From Taudactylus pleione (Eukaryota > Chordata > Amphibia > Anura > Myobatrachidae), in NCBI GenBank assembly GCA_031769625.1, contig JAUIMM010000566.1:5213001-5277000 (forward strand): a DNA stretch of 64,000 nucleotides, in the 5' to 3' direction. The translations under genes were made by a program, and so were the position numbers. Every line of letters begins with the position of its first letter. The stretch's first letter is position 1. This document shows, one piece after another, positions 10,070 to 21,435 of this stretch. The notes beneath the pieces are model-generated. The model did not search any database. It saw nothing but the letters and a program-made list of their open reading frames with translations, and was not told the origin of the DNA.

Positions 10070-11560
10070 TGCACAGTGGATCACTGATGCCATAATATCT
10101 ATGCTGGTATTAGATATGCATCCAATATCCACCAATATGCAGTGGGTATTAGACAGTTAATTGAGGTCTTATGTCCCCGTTACCATATCCCATTTAGATT
10201 CCACTTCACTAGAAAAGCAATTATCAACCTGTACAGGGATGTTAAAAAAAACTTAGTGTCCTCCATAATGCTATTGTACTCATTGTCCATTTAATCACAA
10301 ATATGTGGACAAGCAAAAGAGAGCAAACACAAGATTACATGACTGTAACAGCCCACTGGGTGAGTGTATTGCCTTCCGCAGCACCAACAGCAGCAGCAGC
10401 ATCTAAGAAATAGCAGCTCATTCAGAGGCAGTCTACTCTGTGTATCACTGATTTCACTAAGAGGCATGCTGCTGACAACCTGAATTCTAACACAACCTAT
10501 ATTTTTTTCACGCAATCAACTGGGTGGGGCCAATTTTTTTTTTTTAAATGACAAGGTTGTGCAGAAGATGCTTTATGGACATTTCACCATTCAGCAGGAG
10601 CATGTAGAAGATTGCAGCACCCGCAAAAAATGTTGAATTTGCCCTGCCATCAGCTGAAGCAAGAGGTAGTTACAAGGTGGAACTCCACCCTTTATATGCT
10701 TCAGCAGATGGAGGAACAACAAAAAGCCATCTAAAGCTACACAGTGAACTATGACATAGGAAGAGGTAGGGGAAAATACTTTCCGTGTTATGCAAAGTGC
10801 TGAAAGCGTGAAACCCTTTGAAGTAGTCATCTGTGAAGCAAGTTCAGATACTGCCACCCTGAGTCAGGTAAATCCCCTAATTAGACTGTTGGAAAAGCAA
10901 CTTGAGAAACTGAAGGAGGAGCTGAAACAAAGCAATTCCGCAAAGTACGTTGCACTTGTAGATCAAGTCCTTTATTCGCTTCACCAGGAATCAAGGGTTG
11001 TCAGGGTTGCCTTCCAATCAGATCAATACATTTTGGCGACAGTGCTGGATCCTAGGTTTAAGTCATAAGTTGTGCCTTTATTCCCTATGGACACAGATCT
11101 GAAGAGATGCAAAGACCTGTTGCTAAGCAAATTGTGAGCACAAGGGGCACGTGATGTAGTGATGGCTCCTCCTTCAGTTTCTCCAGCAAGTGCGGTTGCC
11201 ACGTAAAAACGTGACCCCATCTGATTCAAAGAATGGTTGAGGACTATTTTTAATGATGTCAGGCAGTATGTTTAACTACTAGCAGGAAAAAAAAGCATTT
11301 TGGAAGACCTTGCACAAACTGGCGTTGCTTTACTTGAGCTGCCCATCCTCCAATGTGTACTCCGAAAGAGTTTTCAGCACAGCTGGGGAACCTTGTCAGC
11401 GATTGGTGTAGGAGGTTACTTCCTCAAAATGTGGAAAAGATGATGTTTATCATAATGAACTACAAATTCCATGAGGAAGACCTTTACCGCCAATTACATC
11501 CAAAAAATACACAGGCACCTGTAATGGTGGATTCCAGCAGTAATATTGTGTGAAGAAAGA
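10070..11560 (+). pseudogene. hAT (ZBED-type) transposase, catalytic and dimerisation parts
   Basis: Conceptual translation in shifting frames gives hAT landmarks in the usual order. Near 10090-10240 is the ITDAIISMLVLDMHP-like lead-in; near 10293 is NMWTSK followed by YMTVTAHWV, the region around the first catalytic acid. Near 10790-11066 is the coiled-coil stretch ending LATVLDPRFKS. Near 11335-11385 is SNVYSERVFSTAG, the hATC dimerisation motif. Several stops and frameshifts kill it. The N-terminal zinc finger is not upstream on this strand; a matching one lies downstream on the opposite strand, which suggests an inversion. Confidence 0.82.
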
Positions 11561-11841
11561 TGATGTAGACACTGTTAAGGGGAGGGATCGGATGATGATG
11601 GCGACAACATCTTGCCTCTGTAAATCCAGTTTGTGCATGTAGAGATCATTGCCAGCAATGTCAGCTGCCCATTGGTGGCTTGTCTTCTGGGGGCCCAAAC
11701 AAACCAATCGCTTCATGATTGAGGATATTGTTGATGAAGCTGTTTGTTGTGAATATGACAGGGGCTTGGTTCTAGCAGAGAGAAGGAAACTAGCTGATGC
11801 TGGACTGCATGTTGTTACTTTTTAGTCAAAGTTGCTGAATT

Positions 11842-12790
11842 TTACAAAAACTTCTTGTGCTGCAGATGACATAATAGGAAGTAGATTTTTAGATGTTTAA
11901 GGTTCCTACCTCTACTTACTCTGGCTTTACAAAGGGTACAGATGGCTTCACATTTTTTGCACAAATTTGGGTAGAAATAATTCCACACATAAGAAGAAGT
12001 GGATTTTTTTGTCTTATACCCAGATATGACAATGGGCTTTTCCTTATCATGGGCAACAACTGTTTCTTCCACTGGTGCCTGATTTACGCAAGCCAACATC
12101 AACAACAACATCATCATCAACATCCTCATCATCAACATGCTTATTAGTGTCAGCTACACAAATATCCTTCTCATCCTGGTGCACTTCCATAGTAGCATAC
12201 GCGATTTCTATGTCAGCATGTTCACTTGTGCTTACATCTTCATAAGTGGCAGAACGACCAGTTATAAATAAAGCTCAAGGCCTTAGACTTTCCTTGCCAC
12301 TTCGTGTGGTGAAAGGCATATTGCCAATTTTATATGTTTCTGCAGCTAACTCTCCCTTTGATTTCTTTTTCTTTACCATTGTAAAAGATTGCTTCTTTGA
12401 TTTTAGATGCCCTGACTTAAGTCCTGTATGCCCTTGGGCTTTGGCTTTAGTAGATGATGTAGACCAGGGGTTCCCAACCACGGTCCTCAAGGCACACTAA
12501 TGGTCCATGTTTTAAGGATAGCCACACTTGAGCACAAATGACTCAATTAGTACTTCAGTTATTTTGATTTAACCACGTGTGCTGAAACATTGATATCACT
12601 AAAACTAGGACTGTTAGTGTGCCTTGAGGACCGTGGTTGGGAATCACTGATGTAGACAGACTAGTATCGTCATGACTGGTGGCACTGGCAACAGCTCCAG
12701 CAGTAGTATGTGGTGCCTGCTCTCCTCTCAACTGATCATTCTCCATATCAACAAACACAAATGAATTGGGGTACAGCACACATGTCAATT
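11842..12790 (-). pseudogene. hAT transposase N-terminal part with BED zinc finger
   Basis: On the minus strand, an acidic, serine-rich leader (about 12770-12650) is split by the MITE at 12465-12649. It continues with a lysine-rich stretch (12460-12280), and then, at about 12040-11860, a BED finger with the pattern SSYVWNYF, AICTLC and a histidine pair in CHLQHK. This is the usual N-terminus of ZBED-type hAT transposases. Frames are broken outside the finger. The rest of such a protein should lie to the left on the same strand, but the C-terminal half there reads on the plus strand. Confidence 0.75.
12465..12649. mobile_element. 185-bp hAT MITE
   Basis: The inverted ends are CAGGGGTTCCCAACCACGGT and the reverse of ACCGTGGTTGGGAATCACTG, flanked by an exact 8-bp duplication ATGTAGAC (12457-12464, 12650-12657). 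It interrupts the minus-strand transposase leader, so it arrived after that gene copy. Confidence 0.95.
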
Positions 12791-13100
12791 TGTACCAATT
12801 TTAAATATAACACTGCAGTATCAATGACCTACAGTGTCACAATATTTTTTATGAGTATTACACTGCGCTACCACTTACAGTTTGTCAATATTTTTTATGA
12901 ATAATATACTGCCCTACCACTTACAGTGTCACAATATGTTTTATAAATAAAACACTGTGCTACCACTTACAGTGTCACAATATCTTTTATGAATACACTC
13001 TGCTACTACTTACAGTGTCACAATATTTTTTATGAATATACTGCGCTATCCCTAACAGTGTCCAGAGTATTTTTTATGAATATATTACACTGCGGTATTA
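12780..13100 (+). repeat. Minisatellite, ~55-60-bp unit, about six copies
   Basis: Units contain TACCACTTACAGTGTCACAA and TATTTTTTATGAATA with small length changes. Confidence 0.88.
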
Positions 13101-13218
13101 CTGACCAACTTACTTTACAAATTATGCACTGAGTATGATGAACATACAGCATCACTCACAATATGGCCAGCAGTGTCACAGTGTTTTGGATACACTGGGG
13201 GGAGGGTACAGCATATAG

Positions 13219-13374
13219 CAGTGTTGGCTAACCTTGACACTCCAGCTGTTGTGGAACTATATATCCCAGCATGCCCTGCCACAGTTTTAGCATGCCCTAA
13301 TAGCAAAACTGTAGCAGTGCATGCTGGGTTATGTAGTTCCATAACAGCTGGAGTGTCAAGGTTAGCCAACACTG
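13219..13374. mobile_element. 156-bp hAT MITE
   Basis: Long inverted ends start CAGTGTTGGCTAACCTTGAC. The flanking octamers GCATATAG (13211-13218) and GCATACAG (13375-13382) match at 7 of 8 positions. Confidence 0.9.
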
Positions 13375-13477
13375 GCATACAGCGTTAAAGTGTGGAGCAC
13401 AGCACAAAAAAAATGTTTGTAACTTTTTTTAACTTATTATTATTTTTTTTACTTTTAGATATATTTTTTTTTTTACA

Positions 13478-14235
13478 GCCTGTGGACGGACAGCACACTG
13501 GATGGACAGCACAACCCTGGACAGCACACCCCTTGATGGACAGCACAGCCCACCCCCTGAATTAGCAAAGCAATGATAAATAACACAGCTCCCTGGACAT
13601 AGCACAGCACATCTTGACTGGATAGGACAACATAGCCCAGCACAGCAAATCCCTTGATGGGTAAAGGCCCCCATACATCAGCAATCGATTGTGGCAATTC
13701 TGCAAATTGCAATCGATTGTGTATAAAAATCTGCAATTTATAGGCTTCACAGATCGCAGACTGCAACCAAAAAGTGATTGGATATGTTAAATCAGATTGT
13801 CCAACATTTTGGATTTCACAGATGGATTGGGGCTGTAGATTGCTAGTGTATGGAGATGATCAGCAGATTTGCAGACCATCACTAGTAAAATGATGGTCCT
13901 TTCAAGGTTGGCTGATCTGTATTTGCTGCAATCGATCTGCAAATCACTGAAAAAGATCTGTAGTGTATGGGCGCAGATTGCTAAATTGGAAAATCCTAAA
14001 ATTTGGCAACAAATCTTCAAATTGTTCAATTGTGATTTTCAGATTGCTGATGTATGGGGGCCTTAACACATCCCCCTAGACAGAGCACAGCACATTACAC
14101 CCTGCCTGAATTAGACAATACAGCCCAGCCCAGCACACCCCTGTATTGGACAACACAGCCGAGTACAGCACACCCCTGTGTTGGACAACACAGCCCAGCA
14201 CACCCCTGTATTGGACAATACAGCCCCCCTTGGAC
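13478..14235 (+). repeat. Minisatellite of GGACAGCACACCCC-like units, interrupted
   Basis: Degenerate units (GGACAGCACAACCC, TTGGACAACACAGCCCAGCA) occur at 13478-13660 and again at 14070-14235. The MITE at 13665-14063 separates them. Confidence 0.8.
13665..14063. mobile_element. 399-bp MITE, AGGCCCCCATACATCAGC family
   Basis: The ends AGGCCCCCATACATCAGC and GCTGATGTATGGGGGCCT are perfect inverted repeats. TAA is duplicated at 13662-13664 and 14064-14066, a 3-bp TWA duplication as used by PIF/Harbinger elements. A second copy lies at 51233. Confidence 0.9.
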
Positions 14236-14462
14236 GAAGTACAGCGTGACAGCCCGGGATTTAGCAAGCAAATACCACCGATCACCGCGGGGAGGGATTT
14301 ATATATAATCCAAAACCCGCGAGAATCCTACAGCGGGATGACAACGTTTTGCCTCGTTTTGGGATCCGAGTCACGTTGGAAAACCCGAGCCGTTCTTGGA
14401 TCCCCTATGTTCGGGTGGGTCCGGTTCTCAATCAACCGGACTCGCTCATCTCTAATTATTAT

Positions 14463-15010
14463 TATTATCCTTTATGTGCAAATACAATGGGTCCGCTGTT
14501 CCTTACAGAGCATGTAAACAGAAACCATATGAACAAAACAAGTAAAAAGTGACTTACATTAAAAAATATTGCAGAACATTCACAAGGCTAATAAACATTT
14601 CTGCAGTCTATAGCCAGTAATGGCAAACTACCCGACTACAATGTATGAGCGGCTTTACTGTTCTGCTTCCCTGTTACTCGTCCTTATTACAGTGACTCTA
14701 AGACAAACAAATAATATATGAGACTAAAATTATAGTACAATATGTCCTGTATAGTTACAGGTCTTATTTACCATGTGATTGTTCCTTATAAAGTATTTAG
14801 GAGTATGTTGTTCCAAGTGCTTCCAATGTGACTTCTCTTCAAATAGTGTATTGACGTCCGCTGCAAATCACTTCTGATAATTGAGTTTAATGGCTGTTAA
14901 GCTGGTTTGAAGTGTTTTTTTTTATTTTGTACAGGGACAGCAATCAAAACTGAATTGGTTCCTTTTCTTTCAACTATAAATCAACATACCTCTTGAAACC
15001 TGTACCCTCG
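14463..15010. other. No gene seen
   Basis: AT-rich unique-looking sequence with no coding or repeat signature that I recognise. Confidence 0.5.
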
Positions 15011-15018
15011 GAAGCTCC

Positions 15019-16282
15019 TACAGAAAAAAGTAATTTGCCTTCCAGCACACTGCAGATAAATCAAAAATACTTGAATCCTACATAATAATAGAAATTCAGA
15101 GGTATTGGTTACATACATTTGCTAATATATGAATAAGCGCTGGGCCAACATCAAGGCTCCTCTATACCAGCATCCCTAACATTAAGGGGTTCATGTCCGA
15201 GAAGCAAGGCACCCCAAAAGATTCCAGCCAAGGACCATCCCCAGGGCATCACACGAAAAGGGGAAAAAAGGTGATAGTGAAGTGTAAAGGATAAATGTGT
15301 AAAGATAAATCAATAAGTGTTAATGAAATGTAAAAGAATTAAAATGACATAAATAATATACAAACGATTAGAGAAGTGAAAAAATATTCTATGTGAATTA
15401 AGTGGTGATGCCATGAGAAAGGTCCAGCCAGAACAACCCCGGGGGTCCCACTCCCAAACGCTCACCCCAAAATAATTATTGCTACATAATAGTAGCACCC
15501 ACTCTGGGTCATATAATTCCAAATTGGGGTACTGCATGATAACAGTACATGTATGAACTGAGAGCTAACTTACCTTGGAGGTACCCCAAAAAACCTCCAC
15601 ATGGCACTATAAGGATCAGCACCTCCTCCTAATGCTGACTCCCTTCATGCCTCCAAACTGCAAACAAAAAATATGGTAGTTGCTCAATCAGCTTAATGAC
15701 ATACTGCAGGTGCTTGTAAAGGGCGGGGTTTACACTGAGCTACAGAAAAAAGGAATTTGCCCTCCAGCACACTGCAGCTAAATCAAAAATACTTGAATCC
15801 TACATAATAATAGAAATTCAGAGGTATTGGTTACATACATTTGCAAATATATGAATAAGAGCTGGGCCAACACAAAGGCTCCTCTATACCAGCATCCCTA
15901 ACATTAAGGGGTTCACGTCCGAGAAGCAAGGCACCCCAAAAGATTCCAGCCAAGGACCATCCCCAGGGCATCACACGAAAAGGGGAAAAAAGGTGATAGT
16001 GAGTGTAAAGGATAGATGTGTAAAGATAAATCAATAAGTGTTAACGAAATGTAAAAGAATTAAAATGACATAAATAATATACAAACGATTAGAGAAGTGA
16101 AAAAATATTCTATGTGAATTAAGTGGTGATGCCATGAGAAAGGTCCAGCCAGAACAAAACCGGGGGCCCCACTCCCAAACGCTCACCCCAAAATAATTAT
16201 TGCTACATAATAGTATCACCCACTCTGGGTCATATAATTCCAAATTGGTGTACTGCATGATTACAGTACATGTATGAACTGA
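15019..16282 (+). mobile_element. Unclassified element with ~545-bp direct terminal repeats
   Basis: Two nearly identical direct repeats (about 15019-15563 and 15740-16282) flank about 176 bp. The whole is bordered by an exact 8-bp repeat GAAGCTCC (15011-15018, 16283-16290). The repeats start TACAGAAAAAAG and end ATGAACTGA, so they lack the TG...CA of an LTR, and I see no coding capacity. Possibilities are a small LTR-like element or a tandem dimer of a DNA element. A related piece at 52995-53240 has the starting sequence inverted at its other end, which favours a DNA element with inverted ends. Confidence 0.7.
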
Positions 16283-16290
16283 GAAGCTCC

Positions 16291-16738
16291 GGTAATAAGT
16301 AGCACAGTCTAAATGCTAACAATAGAATCTTTGTATAAAACAGTATCTCTGTGAATGTATAGTCGTATTTGATTTATTATAATATGCACAGTCTTAACAC
16401 TACAGTAAAACAAATCCCATCCCTGTAATACAGTACACATACATTCATTTCTAGAGGTTAATAAGCAGTCACTCATTTTCTTGCATTAACACTGTATTTC
16501 CCTGCATGATACTAATTAATTGCAATTAATAGCACAGGAAATTATCCCAGTGCAAACTATATTTTAGTAAAGACAATTGATTATTACTATAGTAGACCAA
16601 AGTCCTTTGAATTCTCAGGTCAACAGTTTCAAGCTGTGTTAAGATAATAGTTATCAGTGTAATAACTTAGCTTGACTGCAAACATTGCAATTGTAAGTTA
16701 GCTCCTGAAATTATAATGATTAAGGGATCTACTGAATT
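16291..16738. other. No gene seen
   Basis: AT-rich sequence with no recognisable feature. Confidence 0.5.
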
Positions 16739-17140
16739 CAGTGGTGTAACTTCATCCCAGGTGCCCGGAGGGAATATAAATGTTGGTGCCCCTCCCCACA
16801 TTAAAATGTACCACCCCCCAGCACTTATGCCAGCCCGAGCTGCCACTGCCCCCCTATGCAGTTCCTATTATACAGTGCCCCCAGTAGTGCCCCACATACA
16901 GAGCCACCAGTAGAGGTCCCCCTATGCAGTGCCCCTTATGCAGTGCCTCTTATACAGGGCCCACCTATGTAGTGCCCCCCAGTAATGGACCCCCTATGTA
17001 GTGCCCCCAGTAGTGCCATTTATACAGTGCCCCCAGTAGTGGTCCCCCTATGCAGAGCCCCCAGTAGTGCCTTTTATACAGTGCCCTCAGTGGTGGCCCT
17101 TCCTATTCAGTGTCCCCAGTAGTGCCCCTTATATATATCT
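16739..17140 (+). mobile_element. Fragment of the inner-hAT family with minisatellite
   Basis: It starts CAGTGGTGTAACTTCAT, close to the CAGTGGCGTAACTA end at 6251. It runs into the same kind of array (CAGTGCCCCCAGTAGTGCCC). No right terminus or duplication was found. Confidence 0.65.
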
Positions 17141-17147
17141 AATATAT

Positions 17148-17818
17148 AAGATTCATTGGTCTGTTTGTTTGATTGTCTGTCTGGTTATACATTCAGACAC
17201 CCCTGCACCGATTTAGACTAAACCAATGTAAGGTGGTCCGGTTTGATCCTGGCCAGGTTTTAGGGGGTTAGGTGTCCTGTTGGTGTATGACCGGGACCTC
17301 CACCCCCTAGTATGTCTCCCGTTGGTTTACAACTGGTACCTCAACCCCCTAGTATGTCTTCTGTGGTCAAATGACCCCAACCACTCCATTAGGCATCCCA
17401 TACCAATTGCCACCTCTCTGTGAAGTTTTCATCAAATCCATACAGTGGAAGGCCCAGAATAGACTCCCCGGGTCAAAATCCTGCCTAGCTTCCCAAGGTC
17501 AAAGTTCTGGCCAGCGTACACCAAAGAGAAGTCCGACCAGGACCTCAACCCCCTAGTATGTCTTCTGGGATCCAATGTTACCACTCTGTGAAGTTTTTGT
17601 CCAAATCCATCCAATGGATGGCTCAGAACAGGCTCCCCGGGTCAAAGTTCTGCCCAGTGTACTCCAACGGGAGGTCCGACCGAGACCCTATAACCCCTAT
17701 AAAACCTGGCCAGGATCCAACTGGACCACCTTGCATTGGTTTTATCCCAATCAGGGTTTTCCTAAAGCATAACCTAACAGACAAACAAACAAGCAAACAG
17801 AATGAATTTTATATATAA
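17148..17818. repeat. Unclassified element with imperfect inverted ends
   Basis: ATTCATTGGTCTGTTTGTTTG near 17156 is inverted at GTTTGTTTGTCTGTTAGG (seen as CCTAACAGACAAACAAAC at 17771). The interior has tandem-like blocks with CCCCTAGTATGTCT and GGTCCGACC. No enzyme is encoded. Confidence 0.55.
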
Positions 17819-17822
17819 TATA

Positions 17823-18620
17823 TGTCACGGCCAGGGTATTTCAGCATGGCGCTAGGCGGGTGTTACCTGTGAGGTCGTTGTGGCGCGGGCTGTCTGGTGG
17901 CGGAGTTGGTGTCTGGCGGGGGGCTTTGGCTGGTGTCTGGCTGGTGTCTGGCGTTGTGCGGCCCTGTTTTCACTCTGCGCTGGTGAGGCCTGGCGGCGTC
18001 TCCGTTCCGTTTGGCATGGGCGCCGCCATCTTGCCTTCTGGCCATGTGATACGGCTGGCCAATCCTGGTGAGTCACATGTTCCCTCCGGCCAGTAACAGC
18101 ACGGCATGGGGTATTTAGGAAGGGTCAGTGCCTTCCTTCTTTGCCAGTGCAACGTGTATCTCAGCCTAGCTGAGAGTGAGTTCTCTGTGCTTTCCTGTTC
18201 CTGTGAATTCACTGTCTGCCAGTCTGCCTGTCAGCTCCTAGCTCCTACTGGACTACCCCGCTTCCTCCATCACCCTTGCCCATACCTGAGTGCCTGAGCC
18301 TGCTGACATCCTGCGCTTCAGTTCACTACCTGCAAACCTGGCTTGATTATTTTCAGTTCACTACCTGCAAACCTGGCTTGATTATTTTCAGTTTCACTAC
18401 CTGCACACCTGGACAGCTCTAATTGTTTCTACTTGGACATTAACCCTTTTGCTCCCACCACAGAACTCTTGTGCACATTTATATATTCCTGGACTTTTAT
18501 TTACTGCCACATTATATGTCTACTCAAGCACTTATTAAAAATCCTAGTTTTATTTTCAAATCTGCTTCTGTGATCGCTCCTGCTACCACCCCGGGTCCAC
18601 AAACAACCCAGAACATAACA
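17823..18620 (+). mobile_element. Solo LTR, plus orientation (798 bp)
   Basis: It begins TGTCACGGCC and ends CATAACA, giving the TG...CA form. ATATA lies on both sides as a 5-bp duplication, though within AT-rich sequence. A second copy in the opposite orientation at 22570-23356 has an unambiguous 5-bp duplication, which fixes the ends. Inside is a tandem repeat of about 38 bp with TTCACTACCTGCAAACCTGG. No internal retroviral region adjoins it. Confidence 0.85.
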
Positions 18621-18636
18621 ATATAATATATATATA

Positions 18637-18671
<35 letters not shown>

Positions 18672-18672
18672 T
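18621..18672. repeat. (TA)n microsatellite
   Basis: Almost pure TA dinucleotides. Confidence 0.95.
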
Positions 18673-19039
18673 AGCTGGAGTACCCGGCGTTGCCCGGGAT
18701 TTTAAGAATGTTTGTTTACACATCATCCTCCAACAAACCTCTCCTTAGGCAGGCCTCACGAAGAGTGTCATCCAATCAGTTTTACCCTTCAGGAGCTGAC
18801 AAAGGAATGAACCGGAAGTAGCAACCAAGGAGGTAGACAAAAAAGTTTGGTCGCCACTGTTGACACCATCTAGTTATGTGAGCTGATGCATGAGCAAGTA
18901 TAAATAAAAAATTGTGCTGCAGAGCTGCGTTTTTGCATCCCAGTATAGTTGCCATATTTATGCCCTGACTGTAAATCAGATGGATCTCTCCTCATGGATG
19001 CAGATATGAATTTTGACCATATTCAATAGTGGTTCTTCA

Positions 19040-19435
19040 GTGCAGGTTTGCTGAGTGTATCGGCAGTGCAGGGGTGTTCTCAATGCAGGGTGCCAGCGAT
19101 GTCGGCAGTGCGGCGGTGCCAGCGGTGTCCTCAGTGCAGGTTTGCTGACTGTGTTGGCAGTGCAAGGGTGTTCTCAATGCAGGGTGCTGGCGGTGTCGGC
19201 AGAGCGGGGATGCCAGCGGTGTCCCTAGTGCATGTGTGCTGAGTGTTGGCAGTGCAGGGGTGCTGGTGGTGTCCTCAGTGTGAGAGTGCCGGCAGTGTTG
19301 GCGGTGTGGGGGCCGCTACGGGTGTCCTGAGTATGTGGGGCAGCATTGCAGGGGTGTCGGCAGTGTGGGATGCTGCCAGCGGGGGGTGCCGGCAGTGTCA
19401 GGCAGTGAGGGATGGTGGGCGCCATCTTCTTTTGC
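19040..19435 (+). repeat. GC-rich minisatellite
   Basis: Units such as GGTGTCGGCAGTGCAGGGGT and GGTGTCCTCAGTGCAG repeat with drift. Confidence 0.85.
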
Positions 19436-19439
19436 TTCC

Positions 19440-19675
19440 TGTGTGCATATTAAATGGACTTTTAATGCTGATTGGCTGAGAGCCGTGATAGACGGCTCTC
19501 TCAGTCAATCAGCGTTAAGCCCGCTCAATACAAAACCTCGACCCGACAGCGGCATCGCGAGGTTTTGCCTCGGGTGAGGGATCCAGGGTAGGCACGGAGA
19601 TCCAAGCTTGGTTCGGATCGCCCAGGATCCCCAAAATTCGGGTGGGTCTCTGAGAACCGAACCCGCTGATCCCTA
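19440..19675 (+). mobile_element. 3' end of a hAT element of the 9034-14454 family
   Basis: The sequence ending TTCGGGTGGGTCTCTGAGAA then GCTGATCCCTA matches the 3' end at 14340-14454. The left end of this copy is not recognisable. Confidence 0.7.
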
Positions 19676-19993
19676 ATAAATTCATACAGCATTTAAAAGG
19701 TACTGTAAACTCCGTGCGAAAACCATAGTAAATGATGTTCAGAGACTTGATGATGCTACAGAATAAAATTCCATAATTCCTTAGTATGTAGGAAATGCAT
19801 GTTATAAAATCAACTGATGAAATGAAACAAAAATAAAATTTTAATGTTTTTATAATTGACCTTGCAGATGGCCCAAGAAGAATGATGTCCAAATCTGCAT
19901 CTAACAATAAACCAAACAGGACAATGCTTTATTCTTCTTTGGTGTTTTAGGTGTAGAACCATGAGAGATCTTGGCTTGTAAACTGTGGGCTAA
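19676..19993. other. No gene seen
   Basis: AT-rich sequence between the hAT end and the MITE, perhaps interior of the dispersed repeat. Confidence 0.4.
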
Positions 19994-20509
19994 GGTCCTG
20001 ATTCAGAGCCGCACGCTCTTTCAGAGCGCTCGCTCTGAATTAGGGCAGAATTTTTGTTTTTGTGCCGGCCTCCTGGCCGTTCGCTAAGCTGTGGGTGACC
20101 ACAAACAGCTTTTGCGAGCAGCCAGGTGATGGTCGCGATGGTCGCGTCAATCGCGACCATTGGGCTTGCGACAAGACCCTTGTGGTAGGGTCTCGTCCAT
20201 CGCAAGCCCCAGTGGACTTCCTGCTCTAATAGAGCAGGAAGTCCACCTACTGATTTCACTAGTGATGTCAGTAGGGCCGCCCACAAATGGAACGCCTCCG
20301 TTTGTCCAGCCACCCCCGTGCCCGCCTCCAAAACGGGGCGAACTGTCAATCACAATTGACAGCCACCCCGTTTTGGTGCGAGACCCGTAGTGATGGAGCG
20401 CCCGTCGTTGTCCGGGTCTCGCGCATGCCGGAGGCGGTGCATGCGCAGGGGGTAAACATCGATCTGCTTGCGAGCGCATAGCGCTTGTGAGCGGGTCTGA
20501 ATCAGCCCC
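19994..20509. mobile_element. Harbinger-type MITE, serial hairpins
   Basis: The ends are GGTCCTGATTCAG and CTGAATCAGCCCC, with TAA duplicated at 19991-19993 and 20510-20512. It has the same hairpin-chain plan as 6826 but is diverged; an example is GATGGTCGCGATGGTCGCGT with GCGACCATTG. Confidence 0.88.
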
Positions 20510-20734
20510 TAAATCCTTTTGTAATTCCGTACCTGACCTGTAGAGGGCGAATGCTATGCAAAAATTTGTTTTTTTAATTAATTAAAAATTAACAGTAATT
20601 AATTTCGATTTCAAATTTTTTTAGTTGCCTCTGCAGTGTTTTAATACGCTTGTATGTAAAATTTCACGATCTTGGCTTGTAAACTGTGGAGTTGTATAGA
20701 AAGACAGAATGACAGAAGGACAAATTTTGATTTT

Positions 20735-20785
20735 TATATAGTATATATATATATATATATTTATATATATACATACATACAGAAA
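20735..20785. repeat. TA-rich microsatellite
   Basis: TATATATA with ACATACATAC at its right side. Confidence 0.9.
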
Positions 20786-20939
20786 TCCCAATTGTCATGT
20801 AAGTGACATGTCCACGCAGTCTCTGGGCTAGCCACTCACGGGGAAATGGGGTGGAAACGTCCTGTTTGTGGGAACGCTGGCCGCCCCTGCCCCCACAGCA
20901 CCCCTTAATAAGGCAGAGGCATTCAAGGGCTAGCATGCG

Positions 20940-21435
20940 TCCTGGTCCATGCGCAGAATGGGTCCTGCTCATGCGCAGATTTCCGATAATCGGGAATCTG
21001 CGTTCAGCAGTGCACTTGCGTGCACTGCTCACATAGCCTCTGAGACGGATACTTTCAGCGTCTGTACATGCTATAACACAATACCAATTGGTTTGTCCTT
21101 AGATGCCACAATCGGTCGCACCATCGAAAATTATACCAGCCCAATGGCAGTTGCAGGTTCTCCATCAGAGTATGGCCTCCTATGTGAGCAGTCGGGCATC
21201 TGTATACACAACCACTTCCACTGACATGCCCATGACACTCCCATAGCCCACCCATAAAACAGACCATCTCCATCAGTGTGCTAAGACACCTCCCTGCCAC
21301 TGCCAGGAAAATCCAATACATTTTCAATACACTTCTCCCTGCATGTGCCTAACAATTGCAACTGTGACCCTGTATGGACACAATCGGGACGCATGCAAAA
21401 AATATCGGCAGTGCGCGGATCTCTCAATCAGGCTC
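20940..21435. mobile_element. Truncated Harbinger-type MITE fragment
   Basis: It ends CTCAATCAGGCTC, a degenerate form of the shared terminus. The interior (TACATGCTATAACACAATAC, TTAGATGCCACAATCGGTCG) matches 22262-22330 in another copy. The left end is absent. Confidence 0.6.

Larger units (their letters stand above)
9034..14454. mobile_element. Large degenerate hAT transposon
   Basis: It begins TAGGGGTGTTTTGG and ends GCTCATCTCTA, a form of the TAGGGATGAGC termini common in hAT elements. ATTATTAT flanks both ends (9026-9033, 14455-14462), but within a microsatellite. It contains transposase relics in opposite orientations, MITEs at 12465, 13219 and 13665, a roughly 337-bp tandem duplication near 9357 and 9694, and two minisatellites. 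The first 900 bases recur inverted at 53540-56982. Confidence 0.8.
18673..20745 (+). repeat. Unclassified dispersed repeat, interrupted by other elements
   Basis: It starts at AGCTGGAGTACCCGGCGTTG, next to a TA run, and appears to end at TTTTGATTTTTATATAGTAT near 20743, next to another TA run. A hAT end and a Harbinger MITE lie inside. GATCTTGGCTTGTAAACTGT occurs twice (19968, 20669), so part is duplicated. An inverted copy of the start is at 22063. I do not assign it to a superfamily. Confidence 0.45.
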
